A model generated the notes under the pieces. The model saw nothing but the letters and a program-made list of their open reading frames with translations, had not been told where the DNA came from and did no database searches. Position numbers and translations under genes: made by a program. A stretch of 64,000 bases of DNA from an uncultured Roseobacter sp. (GTDB lineage: Bacteria > Pseudomonadota > Alphaproteobacteria > Rhodobacterales > Rhodobacteraceae), in contig CANKZM010000003.1 of NCBI GenBank assembly GCA_947488305.1, positions 580,815 to 644,814 on the forward strand, in the 5' to 3' direction. Shown piece by piece: positions 27,689 to 36,364 of the stretch (positions are counted from its first letter, which is position 1; every line of letters starts with the position of its first letter).

Positions 27689-28014
27689 GCCAAATCCCTC
27701 CAGGCCCAACCGGGTCGCTTCTTGCTGATCTTCGCCAAAAGGTCCTTTGGCGGTTCATATGTTTGCGCCGGATAGGTCCCAAAGACCTCCAGTGTGGTAG
27801 TGCAACGGGCCGCATGAAACCACTTGCCGCAGCCGTAAACATGGCGCCAGCGCTCAAAATGAACCCCGCGCGGGTTTTCCCGCATGAAAAGGTATTCTTC
27901 GAAGTTTTCATCCGATGAACCGGGGCCATGGCGTTTCAGATGTGCTTCGCCACCACCATGAAATTCGGTTTCTTCGGCGGTTACACCGCAGACTGGACAT
28001 GTCAGGATCAGCAT
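27685..28014 (-). CDS. soxD: Sarcosine oxidase delta subunit, second copy
   Basis: A 109-residue SoxD zinc subunit with CPVC at residues 6-9 and the later VYGCGKWFHAARC; it is somewhat longer at the C-terminus than the first copy. Its stop overlaps the soxA ATG. Unlike the first cluster, it is not next to soxB: an 800-bp interval with a terminator-like hairpin and two tiny genes separates them, so soxD-A-G may have a separate promoter. Confidence 0.92.
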   Translation of the reverse strand: MLILTCPVCGVTAEETEFHGGGEAHLKRHGPGSSDENFEEYLFMRENPRGVHFERWRHVYGCGKWFHAARCTTTLEVFGTYPAQTYEPPKDLLAKISKKRPGWAWRDLA

Positions 28015-28040
28015 GGGCAGGCTCCGTGGGGGGAAGACGC

Positions 28041-28073
28041 AAAAGGAGCGTACGTCGCAAGACGTACGCTCCC
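28041..28073 (-). terminator. Perfect 12-bp hairpin, terminator-like, inside the sox cluster
   Basis: GGAGCGTACGTC (28045-28056) and GACGTACGCTCC (28061-28072) are exact complements around a 4-base loop. On the minus strand the stem is followed by TTTT. It lies just after the 60-residue small gene and 27 bases before soxD, so it should end or attenuate transcription coming from soxB. Confidence 0.75.
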
Positions 28074-28098
28074 TTCCGTTGTGGTCGTGATGCTGGCT

Positions 28099-28281
28099 TT
28101 ATTCGACGACAGCAGGTGCCGGATCGGGGCTATCGGTGTCGATAACCGCAGTGCCTGGCTCAACTTCCGAGCCGCCAGCGCCCAGGAACGCAAGTCCTGC
28201 GATAAAAAGGGCGATAAGAAGCAATCCGACGATAATTCCTCTGCCACCGATGCCTTCGTTGTGCTGTGAATAGTCTGACAT
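28099..28281 (-). CDS. Small membrane protein between soxB and soxD
   Basis: A 60-residue protein: a polar N-terminus (MSDYSQHNEGIGGRG), one strong membrane helix (IIVGLLLIALFIAGLAFLGAG, residues 16-36) and a short acidic tail ending PDPAPAVVE. The ATG at 28281 has a textbook AAGGAGGG 6 bases upstream, which supports real translation; the open frame upstream of it is not credible. A terminator hairpin follows within 26 bases. I do not recognise the family. Roseobacter genomes carry several such one-helix proteins of unknown role. Confidence 0.75.
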   Translation of the reverse strand: MSDYSQHNEGIGGRGIIVGLLLIALFIAGLAFLGAGGSEVEPGTAVIDTDSPDPAPAVVE

Positions 28282-28469
28282 GGTCTTCCCTCCTTTTCTG
28301 AGGGGTCCATGATGACCGCTGTCGCCCCACCAGCAATATAGGCGGAAATCCCCGGTAGATTTCGGCGGCGGGCAGCCTTTGATGCAGGAAAGTGTCGGCC
28401 ATGCACCGCGCATTTGGCGCCAAGACCTGAACGCGCTATGATTAGAAGCAACGCAATAGAGGACAACGG

Positions 28470-28649
28470 ATGAGCAAAGAGATGATGGCCGTAGTCGGCT
28501 TTGGTATCATCGGGGCAATCGCGCTTTTGATGCTGGTGGTGGAACGGCGTGGCGTATCGAAGCGCAAGGCGGCGCGCGGCGGCCGCGAAGTGGATTTGAG
28601 TAGTGTATTCGATCAAACGCGCGAAAACGGTCAGCGGACGGATCCATAA
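28470..28649 (+). CDS. Very small predicted membrane protein on the opposite strand
   Basis: A 59-residue frame with ATG at 28470, a GAGGA ribosome site at 28459-28463, and a TAA stop at 28647-28649. It begins MSKEMMAVVGFGIIGAIALLM, a single membrane helix, followed by a basic stretch (ERRGVSKRKAARGG) and a polar tail. The helix-then-basic pattern and the ribosome site argue for a real gene, but there is no homologue I can name. It runs against the surrounding sox genes, so it has its own promoter if expressed. Confidence 0.55.
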   Translation: MSKEMMAVVGFGIIGAIALLMLVVERRGVSKRKAARGGREVDLSSVFDQTRENGQRTDP

Positions 28650-28819
28650 ATCCAACTGGTCGAATTTTTTTACGTTTTCAGCGCCTTGATCCTCGTCACC
28701 GTTTTGGCTGTCGCCGCAAACATCTGGGCAACAAGAGGCACCAAACCGTCCCGAGACGATGGACGCACGCACCAAGGGCATCGCGGGTCCGACACCTGAA
28801 ATGTCAGCGGTCTCTAGCA

Positions 28820-30064
28820 TCAATGCGCCACCCCGGCGGCGACGGATTCGTCGATGAATCGCCCTTCGCGGAAACGGTCCAAGCCAAAACCATCCGTCAG
28901 CGGTCCGTGCCCTTTATGCATCAGTTCCGCCATTGCCCAGCCAGACCCGGGTGTGGCCTTGAATCCACCCGTCCCCCAGCCGCAATTGATAAAGACGTTT
29001 TCGACGGGCGTTTTCGACAGAATGGGCGACCTATCCCCCGTCACATCGACGATCCCGCCCCATTGGCGCAACATCTTCAATCGGCTCACCATCGGGAAGG
29101 TTTCGATCAGCGCACGCACGGTTTCCTCGATATGGTGAAACGCACCGCGCTGGGTATAGTTGTTGTATCCGTCCGTCCCGCCACCAATGACCATCTCGCC
29201 CTTGTCGGACTGGCTCATGTACCCGTGCACCGTGTTGGCCATGACCACGACATCCATACAGGGTTTGATTGGCTCCGAAACCAGCGCTTGCAGGGCCACG
29301 GATTCAATGGGCAGCCGGAAACCGGCCAGCCCCGCCACATGGCCGGAGTTCCCCGCCACCACAATACCCAGCTTGTCGCAATCAATCGCGCCCTTGCTGG
29401 TATCGACGCCAACGACCTTGCCACCATCACGGCGAATGGCCGTGACTTCGCACTGCTGGATCACATCCATACCCATGTCTGAACAGGCCCGCGCATAACC
29501 CCAGGCCACGGCATCGTGCCGCGCCGTCCCCCCTCGCGCCTGCCAGAGCCCGCCCAACACCGGATAGCGCGGGCCTTTGATGTTGATGATCGGCACCAGC
29601 TCCTTGACCCGCGTCGGGGTAATGAACTCTGTTTTGACCCCTTGCAGCGCATTCGCATGCGCCGTGCGTTGGTAACCGCGCACTTCGTGATGTGTCTGGG
29701 CCAGCATGATGACGCCGCGCGGGCTGAACATCACGTTATAGTTCAGGTCCTGTGACATGGTCTCGTATAAGCTGCGCGATTTCTCGTAGAGCGCGGCAGA
29801 CGGGTCTTGCAGATAGTTCGACCGGATAATCGTCGTATTCCGCCCGGTGTTCCCGCCACCCAGCCAGCCTTTTTCAAGAATGGCCACGTTCTTCACGCCA
29901 AACCGCTTGCCAAGATAATAGGCCGTCGCCAACCCATGCCCACCAGCCCCGATGATGATGACATCATACTTCGACTTTGGCTCAGGAGCACGCCAGGCGC
30001 GTTCCCATCCGCTATGGAAGCGTGCGGCTTCGCGCGCCACGGCAAAGACTGAATAACGTTTCAT
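28820..30064 (-). CDS. soxB: Sarcosine oxidase beta subunit, second copy
   Basis: A 414-residue SoxB flavoprotein with VIIIGAGGHGLATAYYLG at residue 37, GGNTGRNTTIIRSNY, and GGTARHDAVAWGYAR carrying the expected covalent-FMN histidine. The C-terminal INCGWGTGGFKATPGSGWAMAELM is the family end. The start MKRYSVFAVAREA at 30064 is the canonical SoxB N-terminus, with GGGGG 8 bases upstream; the frame extends to 30193 but that part is non-coding in character. It is about 25 kb from the first copy. Confidence 0.95.
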   Translation of the reverse strand: MKRYSVFAVAREAARFHSGWERAWRAPEPKSKYDVIIIGAGGHGLATAYYLGKRFGVKNVAILEKGWLGGGNTGRNTTIIRSNYLQDPSAALYEKSRSLYETMSQDLNYNVMFSPRGVIMLAQTHHEVRGYQRTAHANALQGVKTEFITPTRVKELVPIINIKGPRYPVLGGLWQARGGTARHDAVAWGYARACSDMGMDVIQQCEVTAIRRDGGKVVGVDTSKGAIDCDKLGIVVAGNSGHVAGLAGFRLPIESVALQALVSEPIKPCMDVVVMANTVHGYMSQSDKGEMVIGGGTDGYNNYTQRGAFHHIEETVRALIETFPMVSRLKMLRQWGGIVDVTGDRSPILSKTPVENVFINCGWGTGGFKATPGSGWAMAELMHKGHGPLTDGFGLDRFREGRFIDESVAAGVAH

Positions 30065-30270
30065 GCGTCGGCCCCCGAGTGATTGGCGCAATCCGGAATC
30101 GCGCCAGGTGATCGCTGTTCCCTTCTGCGTGACTTGCTGCGCAAAGTGGATACCGCTCGCGTCACTTTCACGTGGATTTGCGACACGTGACACCTGCGCG
30201 CACGGGGGTGTGTCGTTTCGCGCCGATTTGACCCTTTTGCAAAGGCCAAGAGAGGGTTACATGAGGCGGT

Positions 30271-31530
30271 ATGACTGATGGCGATTACACGACTTTCTGG
30301 CTGATTGCGGTCGCTTTGGCGACTATTGTCACCCTTTTGTTGGCGCTGGCTTTGCGTGCGCCGAGGCGTGCCGATGCGGAACCTGCAGCGGCCTATGACC
30401 TGAGGGTCTATCGCGACCAGCTCAAAGAGGTCGACAAGGACCTGGCGCGCGGCGTCGTCGACGCCGCTGATGCAGACCGCGTGCGTGCCGAGATATCCCG
30501 GCGTATTCTGGCCGCAGATGCGGCGGTACAAGCGGATGCGGTTGAAGCCGACGCGCGTAAAGGCGCGCCTACGATGGTAGGGGTCCTTCTTTTTGTCCTT
30601 TTGGTTGGAGGCAGCATGGGGATGTATTGGACCATCGGGGCACCCGGCTACGGCGATCTGGCATTGACCGATCGTATCGCATTGGCCGAGGAAGCCCGGG
30701 AAAACCGCCCCGGCCAGCGAGAGGCCGAAGATAGCCTGCCAGCCTATGTAGCACCCGAAAACATCAGCCCCGACTACGCTGCCTTGGTAGAGCGGTTGCG
30801 CGAGGCAGTCAGCGTCAGGCCCGATGATCTGCAGGGCAACATTCTGCTGGCACAGAACGAAGCGAATCTTGGCAACTACCGGGCTGCGGCGCAAGCTCAG
30901 GGCAAAATTCTTGAGTTGAAGGGCGAGACCGCAACTTCTGAGGATTTCGTGAATTACGCGGATATGCTGGTCATCGCGGCAGGCGGCTATGTTTCCCCGG
31001 AAGCCGAAGCCGTACTCGGCCAGGCGCTGTCGCGCGACCCTGCCAATGGCACCGCCCGTTATTACATGGGATTGATGCTTGCGCAGACCGGCCGGCCCGA
31101 CACCGGCTTTCGCATCTGGGACCAACTCCTGCGCGAGGGTCCGGCCGACGCGCCTTGGATCGAACCGATACTGGCGCAGATCGAGGCCTTGGCATTCCGC
31201 GCTGGCGTGAATTACCAACTGCCTGACATTGGACCCGGACCCGGACCACAAGGCGGGCCATCCGCGGCTGATATCGAGGCCGCTCAAGAGATGAGCCCGA
31301 CGGACCGGCTGGAGATGATCCAGAGCATGGTTCAGGGCCTGTCGGACAGGCTTGCCAACGAAGGAGGCCCCGTCGAAGACTGGGCGCAATTGATCACCGC
31401 TCTAGGCGTTTTAGGGGAAACCGGCGGTGCGCGCGCGGTCTATGAAAACGCCATTCAGGTTTTTGCCGATGACACACGTGCGCTGGATCTTTTGCTGCGT
31501 GCGGGGCAACGGGCTCAAGTGGCCGAATGA
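30271..31530 (+). CDS. ccmI: Cytochrome c biogenesis protein CcmI
   Basis: A 419-residue CcmI (CycH), which binds apocytochrome c and presents it to the CcmF/H heme ligation complex. The N-terminal helix (FWLIAVALATIVTLLLALAL), the cytoplasmic leucine-zipper-like loop (YDLRVYRDQLKEVDKDLARG), a second helix (VGVLLFVLLVGGSMGMY) and periplasmic TPR repeats (residues 170-310) follow the family layout. GAGG lies shortly before the ATG. It overlaps ruvX by 4 bp. Other ccm genes are not in the window. Confidence 0.93.
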   Translation: MTDGDYTTFWLIAVALATIVTLLLALALRAPRRADAEPAAAYDLRVYRDQLKEVDKDLARGVVDAADADRVRAEISRRILAADAAVQADAVEADARKGAPTMVGVLLFVLLVGGSMGMYWTIGAPGYGDLALTDRIALAEEARENRPGQREAEDSLPAYVAPENISPDYAALVERLREAVSVRPDDLQGNILLAQNEANLGNYRAAAQAQGKILELKGETATSEDFVNYADMLVIAAGGYVSPEAEAVLGQALSRDPANGTARYYMGLMLAQTGRPDTGFRIWDQLLREGPADAPWIEPILAQIEALAFRAGVNYQLPDIGPGPGPQGGPSAADIEAAQEMSPTDRLEMIQSMVQGLSDRLANEGGPVEDWAQLITALGVLGETGGARAVYENAIQVFADDTRALDLLLRAGQRAQVAE

Positions 31531-32018
31531 TTTTTGAAGGTGTAGACGAGTTTTTGGCCAACCTTCCGAGCCTGCAAAGCATTGCAGGGCTTGATCTGGG
31601 CACCCAAACGATCGGCGTCGCGGTTAGTGATACTTTCCTGTCTGTTGCGACACCGCTGGAGACCATCAAGCGCAAGAAATTCTCACAAGATGCTGCACGG
31701 TTGAGCGAGATTCTTCGGGATCGACGCATTGGCGGCTTGGTTTTGGGGCTGCCCAGAAATATGGATGGCAGCGAAGGACCGCGCTGCCAGTCCACGCGCG
31801 CCTTTGCCCGGAACCTCACCAACACCGCCGGGATTCACCTGCCGATCACGTTTTGGGATGAGCGGCTCTCGACCGTTGCCGCTGAACGAGCGCTGTTGGA
31901 GGCGGATACGTCCAGAAAGCGTCGCGCAGAGGTCATTGACCATGTCGCCGCCGGTTATATCTTGCAAGGAGCGCTGGACCGCATCCGGATGCTTCGGGCA
32001 GAACAGGACAATACATGA
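31527..32018 (+). CDS. ruvX: RuvX/YqgF Holliday-junction-type nuclease
   Basis: A 163-residue RNase H-fold protein of the YqgF/RuvX family, implicated in 16S rRNA 5'-end processing and proposed as a Holliday junction resolvase. Family patterns are IAGLDLGTQTIGVAVSD, GLVLGLPRNMDGSEGPRC, FWDERLSTVAAERALLEAD and a C-terminal DHVAAGYILQGALD. The aspartate after AGL and the E of WDE are likely catalytic. It overlaps ccmI and the next gene by ATGA in both directions, a compact three-gene operon. Confidence 0.94.
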   Translation: MIFEGVDEFLANLPSLQSIAGLDLGTQTIGVAVSDTFLSVATPLETIKRKKFSQDAARLSEILRDRRIGGLVLGLPRNMDGSEGPRCQSTRAFARNLTNTAGIHLPITFWDERLSTVAAERALLEADTSRKRRAEVIDHVAAGYILQGALDRIRMLRAEQDNT

Positions 32019-32245
32019 GCGACGACATCTGGAAGCGGGCTGAGGTGGAAAGCCCCTGCATCAAGATCTGCGTGATCCACCCCGAAGCGCGGCTTTGCAC
32101 CGGTTGCCTGCGCTCCATCGACGAAATCACTGCGTGGTCAAAGATGTCCCACGACGCACGCCGCGTTGTGATGGAAAACCTCCCCTCCCGTCAAAGCCAA
32201 ATCACCAAACGTCGTGGTGGCCGTGCCGCACGACTGGCAAAATGA
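32015..32245 (+). CDS. DUF1289 protein
   Basis: A 76-residue protein with the DUF1289 signature ESPCIKICVIHPEARLCTGCLRSIDEITAW. The four cysteines probably bind a metal or iron-sulfur cluster, but the function is unknown. It is the last gene of the ccmI-ruvX operon, coupled by a 4-bp overlap, and has a basic C-terminus (KRRGGRAARLAK). Confidence 0.93.
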   Translation: MSDDIWKRAEVESPCIKICVIHPEARLCTGCLRSIDEITAWSKMSHDARRVVMENLPSRQSQITKRRGGRAARLAK

Positions 32246-32462
32246 CCTTTTTTTGGGTTCCATTTTCGCGCCAATCCCGGAATTACCCAACAATTAAAGC
32301 TCATCGAGGGACAACCGCTGCACGTTGAGTGTTGGATTCGGAGGGTGTCGGCAATTTTTCACTACGCGCCCAGATTTTGACGTAGTTTGTTGGCATGCAC
32401 GATGCAGACCGCTATCAGTTTACTAATGCGTCCCTGCCAGGTCGCAACCAAGGAGAATACCG

Positions 32463-33800
32463 ATGTTGAAGTTCCTCAAAGTCAGTGTGTCCGCAATCGC
32501 TTTGTCAGCGTTTGTCGTGGCCCCGATCATGACAGTCGCGACTGCCGATTACGCCTATGCGAAAAACGGCAACGGTAACGGTGGGAACGGCAACGGTGGA
32601 AACGGCAAAGGCGGCGGCGAAGGAAATGGTGGCAAGGGCGGCGGCAATGGTAACGGCGCTGACAAGGGCGGCAGCAAGGGCAAAAGCGCCGACAAAGGCG
32701 TCACCAGAGGTAAAAAAGACAAATCCTCCAATTCGCGCAGCGCCTCGAAGGGCAAGTCTAACGGCAAAAGCAACAAGGGTGTGGGCCGCGCCCTGAAGGA
32801 TGATTTCAAAAGTTTTAGCAAGAATATCAAGCAAAATGGCATCGGAAGCCTGTTTCGCAGCAAGGATAAGCAGCGCACTGTCAAACGCGCGGCATATACC
32901 AAAACAGCTCCTGTGAAGTCTGCCCGCCCTCCGGCCCGTGTCTCCAAGTTTGACGACAAGTTTGACAAGGGAACACTGCATCCAAGCAATCTTGGTAAGT
33001 TGAACGGAGCGATCAACTCAAGCCCCAACGCCAAGGCGGCCCATATTGCCAACGGGCAGTATATGAAGGGAACCGGTCCAGTGAGCCTCGCCGCAGCTCT
33101 TGCAGTGGCGGATTATGATTACGCTAACGCATTTGACGATTACCGGGAGGATCTGGCCAAGGCGGAGGAAACCCTAAACACTGTAGCCGCGCTGGAAGAA
33201 GCCAATGCCATCGTGGAAGCGGGCCCGCCTACACAGATGGAGGTGGTCGACGCGCAAGCTGTCATCGATGATCCGGAGTCTACGCCGAAGCAGATTGAAG
33301 AAGCGCAGGCCGTCATCGATGAAGCAGCAGATGCAGCGCAGGCCCTGGAAGACGCGCAGGCTGTTCTGGACGATCCGGACTCCACCCAGGAACAGATTGA
33401 TGAAGCGAACAAGACCATAGACGCAGCAAAAGAGATCGCTGACGCTCAGGAGTTTATTGAGGACACAGAAACTCCGACACAGGAAGCGATCGACGAGGCA
33501 AATGCGATCATCGAAGAAGGCGCCCCGTCGGATGAAGACGTCGTTGCCGCCGAAGACGCACTTCTCGCCGCATATAAAGGCAGCTTTTCAGACGATGAAA
33601 TACTTGCCGAAGAGGAACAACAAGAAGTGATCGATGCCGTACGAGGGGCAAACCCCTCGCGTGAGACCATCGAGGAAGCGCTCGATAGGCCGGAAGAGAT
33701 AGAAGAAGACGTGCTCGCCGACGAAAATGACGTCCTGGAAGAACAAGAATCGGCCGAACAAGCGGAAGCGGAAGAAGAAATCATCGCAGGGCAAGGGTGA
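32463..33800 (+). CDS. Exported repeat-rich protein with basic and acidic halves
   Basis: A 445-residue protein I do not recognise. A signal peptide (MLKFLKVSVSAIALSAFVVA, then cleavage near ADYAYAK) is followed by a Gly/Asn/Lys-rich low-complexity stretch (residues 36-110) and a basic region to about 165. From about residue 245 the sequence becomes strongly acidic with imperfect repeats of the type AQAVIDDPxSTxxQIxEA, probably a coiled coil. AAGGAG lies 6 bases before the ATG. The charge asymmetry suggests a cell-surface or matrix protein, but that is inference. It converges on the metR-like gene. Confidence 0.8.
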   Translation: MLKFLKVSVSAIALSAFVVAPIMTVATADYAYAKNGNGNGGNGNGGNGKGGGEGNGGKGGGNGNGADKGGSKGKSADKGVTRGKKDKSSNSRSASKGKSNGKSNKGVGRALKDDFKSFSKNIKQNGIGSLFRSKDKQRTVKRAAYTKTAPVKSARPPARVSKFDDKFDKGTLHPSNLGKLNGAINSSPNAKAAHIANGQYMKGTGPVSLAAALAVADYDYANAFDDYREDLAKAEETLNTVAALEEANAIVEAGPPTQMEVVDAQAVIDDPESTPKQIEEAQAVIDEAADAAQALEDAQAVLDDPDSTQEQIDEANKTIDAAKEIADAQEFIEDTETPTQEAIDEANAIIEEGAPSDEDVVAAEDALLAAYKGSFSDDEILAEEEQQEVIDAVRGANPSRETIEEALDRPEEIEEDVLADENDVLEEQESAEQAEAEEEIIAGQG

Positions 33801-33806
33801 CCCTCT

Positions 33807-34712
33807 TCAAACAGACTGTAGTTTTCGCGCCTCTTCACCAGCCAGTTTCAGCAAATCCTGCATGAAAGGTTTATCCAGATCATCCCTGCGCACGGCGGCA
33901 TAAAGCCGCCGCGTGATACCGTGTTCCGTCAGCGGTCGTGTCACGTAGTCGGAGGAATATTTCACCTCACGCACCACCCAATCAGGCAGGACTGCCACGC
34001 CGCGATTGGAGGCTACGAGCAGCAGGATGACCGCCGTTAACTCCACCTGCCTGATCGTGGCCGGCTCCACCTTGGCAGGGATGAGCAACTGACTGAAGAC
34101 ATCCAACCGGGACCGCTCCACGGGATAGGTAATCAATGTCTCGCCCCGGAAGTCAGCCGCATCGACATGGCTCTTTTGCGCGAGAGGATGAGTGCTGGAC
34201 GCCACAAATACCGGTGCATAATCAAAGAGTTCCACAAACTCCACGCCGGACAACTCTTCAGGATCAGAGGAAATGACCACATCGACCTCCTCTTTCAGCA
34301 ACGCAGGCAAGGCGTCAAAGGCCAATCCTGGGCGAATATCCACGTCGACCTCGCCCCATGCCCTGCGGAATTGCTCCAGGACTGGAAACAACCACTCGAA
34401 ACACGCGTGGCATTCGATCGCGATATGCATACGCCCCGTGATTCCCGCACGAAGGCCGCTGAATTCCTCCTGCAAAGCTTGTACTTGCGGCAGGACCTGC
34501 TGCGCCAGTTTCAATAGCCGCATGCCCGCAGGCGACAGCTTCAATGGCTTGGAGCGGCGCACGAACAACTCGACCCCGGCTTGATCCTCCAACCCCTTGA
34601 TTTGATGACTCAGAGCGGACTGCGTGATGTGCAGTTGATCCGCAGCACGGGCCAGACCGCCCGCCTCATGAATGGCCTGTATCGTACGCAGGTGTCGAAA
34701 TTCGATATGCAT
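33807..34712 (-). CDS. metR: LysR-type regulator, MetR-like
   Basis: A 301-residue LysR-type transcription factor. The N-terminal helix-turn-helix is typical (HLRTIQAIHEAGGLARAADQLHITQSALSHQIKGLEDQAG), followed by the effector domain beginning AIECHACFEWLFPVLEQFR near residue 98. That phrase and VVISSDP fit MetR, which responds to homocysteine and controls methionine biosynthesis genes. It is divergent from metF with 86 bp between, the usual arrangement for a regulator and its target, which strengthens the assignment. Confidence 0.85.
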   Translation of the reverse strand: MHIEFRHLRTIQAIHEAGGLARAADQLHITQSALSHQIKGLEDQAGVELFVRRSKPLKLSPAGMRLLKLAQQVLPQVQALQEEFSGLRAGITGRMHIAIECHACFEWLFPVLEQFRRAWGEVDVDIRPGLAFDALPALLKEEVDVVISSDPEELSGVEFVELFDYAPVFVASSTHPLAQKSHVDAADFRGETLITYPVERSRLDVFSQLLIPAKVEPATIRQVELTAVILLLVASNRGVAVLPDWVVREVKYSSDYVTRPLTEHGITRRLYAAVRRDDLDKPFMQDLLKLAGEEARKLQSV

Positions 34713-34798
34713 GCCGAACTCATATTAAAGATGAAAGTTATGAATTTGTCTCATCATTTGTTTCGTGACACAAGGTCCGTGACAAAAAGGAATTCCTC
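34713..34798. promoter_or_regulatory. metR-metF divergent control region
   Basis: An 86-bp AT-rich interval between the divergent genes. GATGA at 34730-34734 and TCATC at 34751-34755 form a spaced inverted repeat, and ATGAA occurs twice in direct orientation nearby. LysR proteins bind such interrupted dyads. AAGGAA precedes the metF start. The exact site is not provable by eye. Confidence 0.4.
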
Positions 34799-35668
34799 AT
34801 GCCCACGCCTGCCGTCTCATTCGAAGTTTTCCCGCCACGTTCCATAGACGCTTCTTTCAAGCTCTGGGACACCGCACAATCATTGGCGCCGTTAGAGCCG
34901 CGCTTTTTCTCGGTGACTTACGGCGCTGGCGGAAGCACCCGCGATTTGACCCACGACGCGGCCTACACACTACACAACACATCCGGGCTGCCTGTGGCCG
35001 CGCATCTGACCTGCGTCGGCGCCTCCAAGGCCGAAACCATGGCTGTTGCTCAGCGGTTTGCCAAAGCGGGTGTCACGGATCTGGTTGCCTTGCGCGGCGA
35101 CCCGCAGGACGGCAAAGACCATTTTGAGCCACATCCCGAAGGGTTCAAGAACTCGGTAGAGTTGATCGACGCGCTGGCCCGCACCGGGCAATTCACTCTG
35201 CGGGTGGGTGCCTACCCTGAGAAGCACCCCGAAGCGGCCAGCCAGCAGGCCAACATCGATTGGCTCAAGGCCAAGATTGACGCCGGCGCCAGTGAAGCCA
35301 TCACTCAGTTCTTTTTTGAAGCCGATACCTTCCTTCGGTTCCGCGATGACTGCGCCAAGGCCGGCATCACTGCACCGATCACGCCGGGTATCCTGCCGAT
35401 CACCAATTGGAAGAATGCCCGGAAATTTGCGGTGCGGTGCGGGGCTTCGGTACCGGCGTGGATGGATCAGGCCTTTGACGCCGCTCTGCGCGATGATCGC
35501 CACGATCTGCTGGCCAAGGCAATCTGCACGGAGCTTTGCTCAGACCTGGTGGACGAAGGGGTGGAGACTTTGCATTTCTACACGCTAAACCGGCCCGAGT
35601 TGACGCGCGAGATTTGTCACGCTCTGGGGGTCACACAGGCGGTCACCGGTGTGCGAGACGTTGCGTAA
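34799..35668 (+). CDS. metF: 5,10-methylenetetrahydrofolate reductase
   Basis: A 289-residue flavin TIM-barrel enzyme reducing 5,10-methylene-tetrahydrofolate to 5-methyl-tetrahydrofolate for methionine synthesis. Family markers are VSFEVFPPR at residue 5, RFFSVTYGAGGSTRD near residue 39, AHLTCVGASK, DLVALRGDP near residue 97 and EAITQFFFEADTFLRF near residue 165. The C-terminal LHFYTLNRPELTREI is typical. It is divergent from the MetR-like gene. The folate it consumes is also a product of the sarcosine oxidases encoded in this window. Confidence 0.96.
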   Translation: MPTPAVSFEVFPPRSIDASFKLWDTAQSLAPLEPRFFSVTYGAGGSTRDLTHDAAYTLHNTSGLPVAAHLTCVGASKAETMAVAQRFAKAGVTDLVALRGDPQDGKDHFEPHPEGFKNSVELIDALARTGQFTLRVGAYPEKHPEAASQQANIDWLKAKIDAGASEAITQFFFEADTFLRFRDDCAKAGITAPITPGILPITNWKNARKFAVRCGASVPAWMDQAFDAALRDDRHDLLAKAICTELCSDLVDEGVETLHFYTLNRPELTREICHALGVTQAVTGVRDVA

Positions 35669-35728
35669 GCGCTTGACCTGACTGATTGATCCCCTAGCCT
35701 CCGGCCCGACAACAGACCGGAGAATTCC

Positions 35729-36214
35729 ATGGCCTACGCCGCACAATCGCCAGACCAGCTTTTACCCCGCGAAACGATTTTGTCGATGTCCGGGCTGGAG
35801 TTTATGCAAAGGCTGCACAAAGGCGAGCTCGCCGGAGCGCCCATCGCTGGCACGCTCAACATGCAATTGCTGGAAGTCGAGGACGGTCGCGTGGTGTTTG
35901 GAGGAACGCCGGAGTTCGGCGCGCTGAACCCGAGCGGCGCTGTGCATGGAGGCTGGTACGGCACGTTGCTCGATTCCGCTTTGGGCTGTGCCGTGATGAC
36001 CAAGGTGCCCAAAGGCTCCATGTACACCACGCTCGAATACAAGGTGAATATCACCCGCGCGATCCCTGTCGGGATGGCAGTGACCTGCACAGCACTGACA
36101 GATCACGCGGGCCGCTCTACGGCCGTCGCGCACGGGGATATCCGTGGTGCGGAGGACGGCAAAATCTACGCCACAGGGTCGACGACCTGCATCATCATGA
36201 AGATGGTCCCCTGA
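35729..36214 (+). CDS. PaaI-type hotdog thioesterase
   Basis: A 161-residue hotdog-fold protein of the PaaI family. The core LNPSGAVHGGWYGTLLDSALGCAVMT (near residue 70) has the conserved HGG and the acidic residue of the thioesterase active site, and TTLEYKVNITRAIP follows. It probably hydrolyses an acyl- or aryl-CoA thioester; the substrate is unknown. GGAGAATTCC precedes the ATG. It follows metF after 60 bp but has no evident functional tie. Confidence 0.88.
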   Translation: MAYAAQSPDQLLPRETILSMSGLEFMQRLHKGELAGAPIAGTLNMQLLEVEDGRVVFGGTPEFGALNPSGAVHGGWYGTLLDSALGCAVMTKVPKGSMYTTLEYKVNITRAIPVGMAVTCTALTDHAGRSTAVAHGDIRGAEDGKIYATGSTTCIIMKMVP

Positions 36215-36364
36215 TTGGACAGCCAAACCGCAAAAACATGATCCCAGTATGGCATGGGCAAGGAATCTACCCCTTACAACCGGGTATCGACACCTCGAAC
36301 AATTGATCGCCTCAACGCAATCGAAACCTTGAGAATGACCAAGAGTTAATTTACGCGCTATGCC

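Noticed and set aside
26849..27775. A 308-codon plus-strand frame antisense to soxA
   Set aside because: The minus-strand SoxA sequence explains this region fully.
28008..28823. A 271-codon frame on the minus strand across the soxB-soxD gap
   Set aside because: It crosses the strong hairpin at 28041-28073 and overlaps the two better-supported small genes; the sequence lacks protein-like character and a ribosome site.
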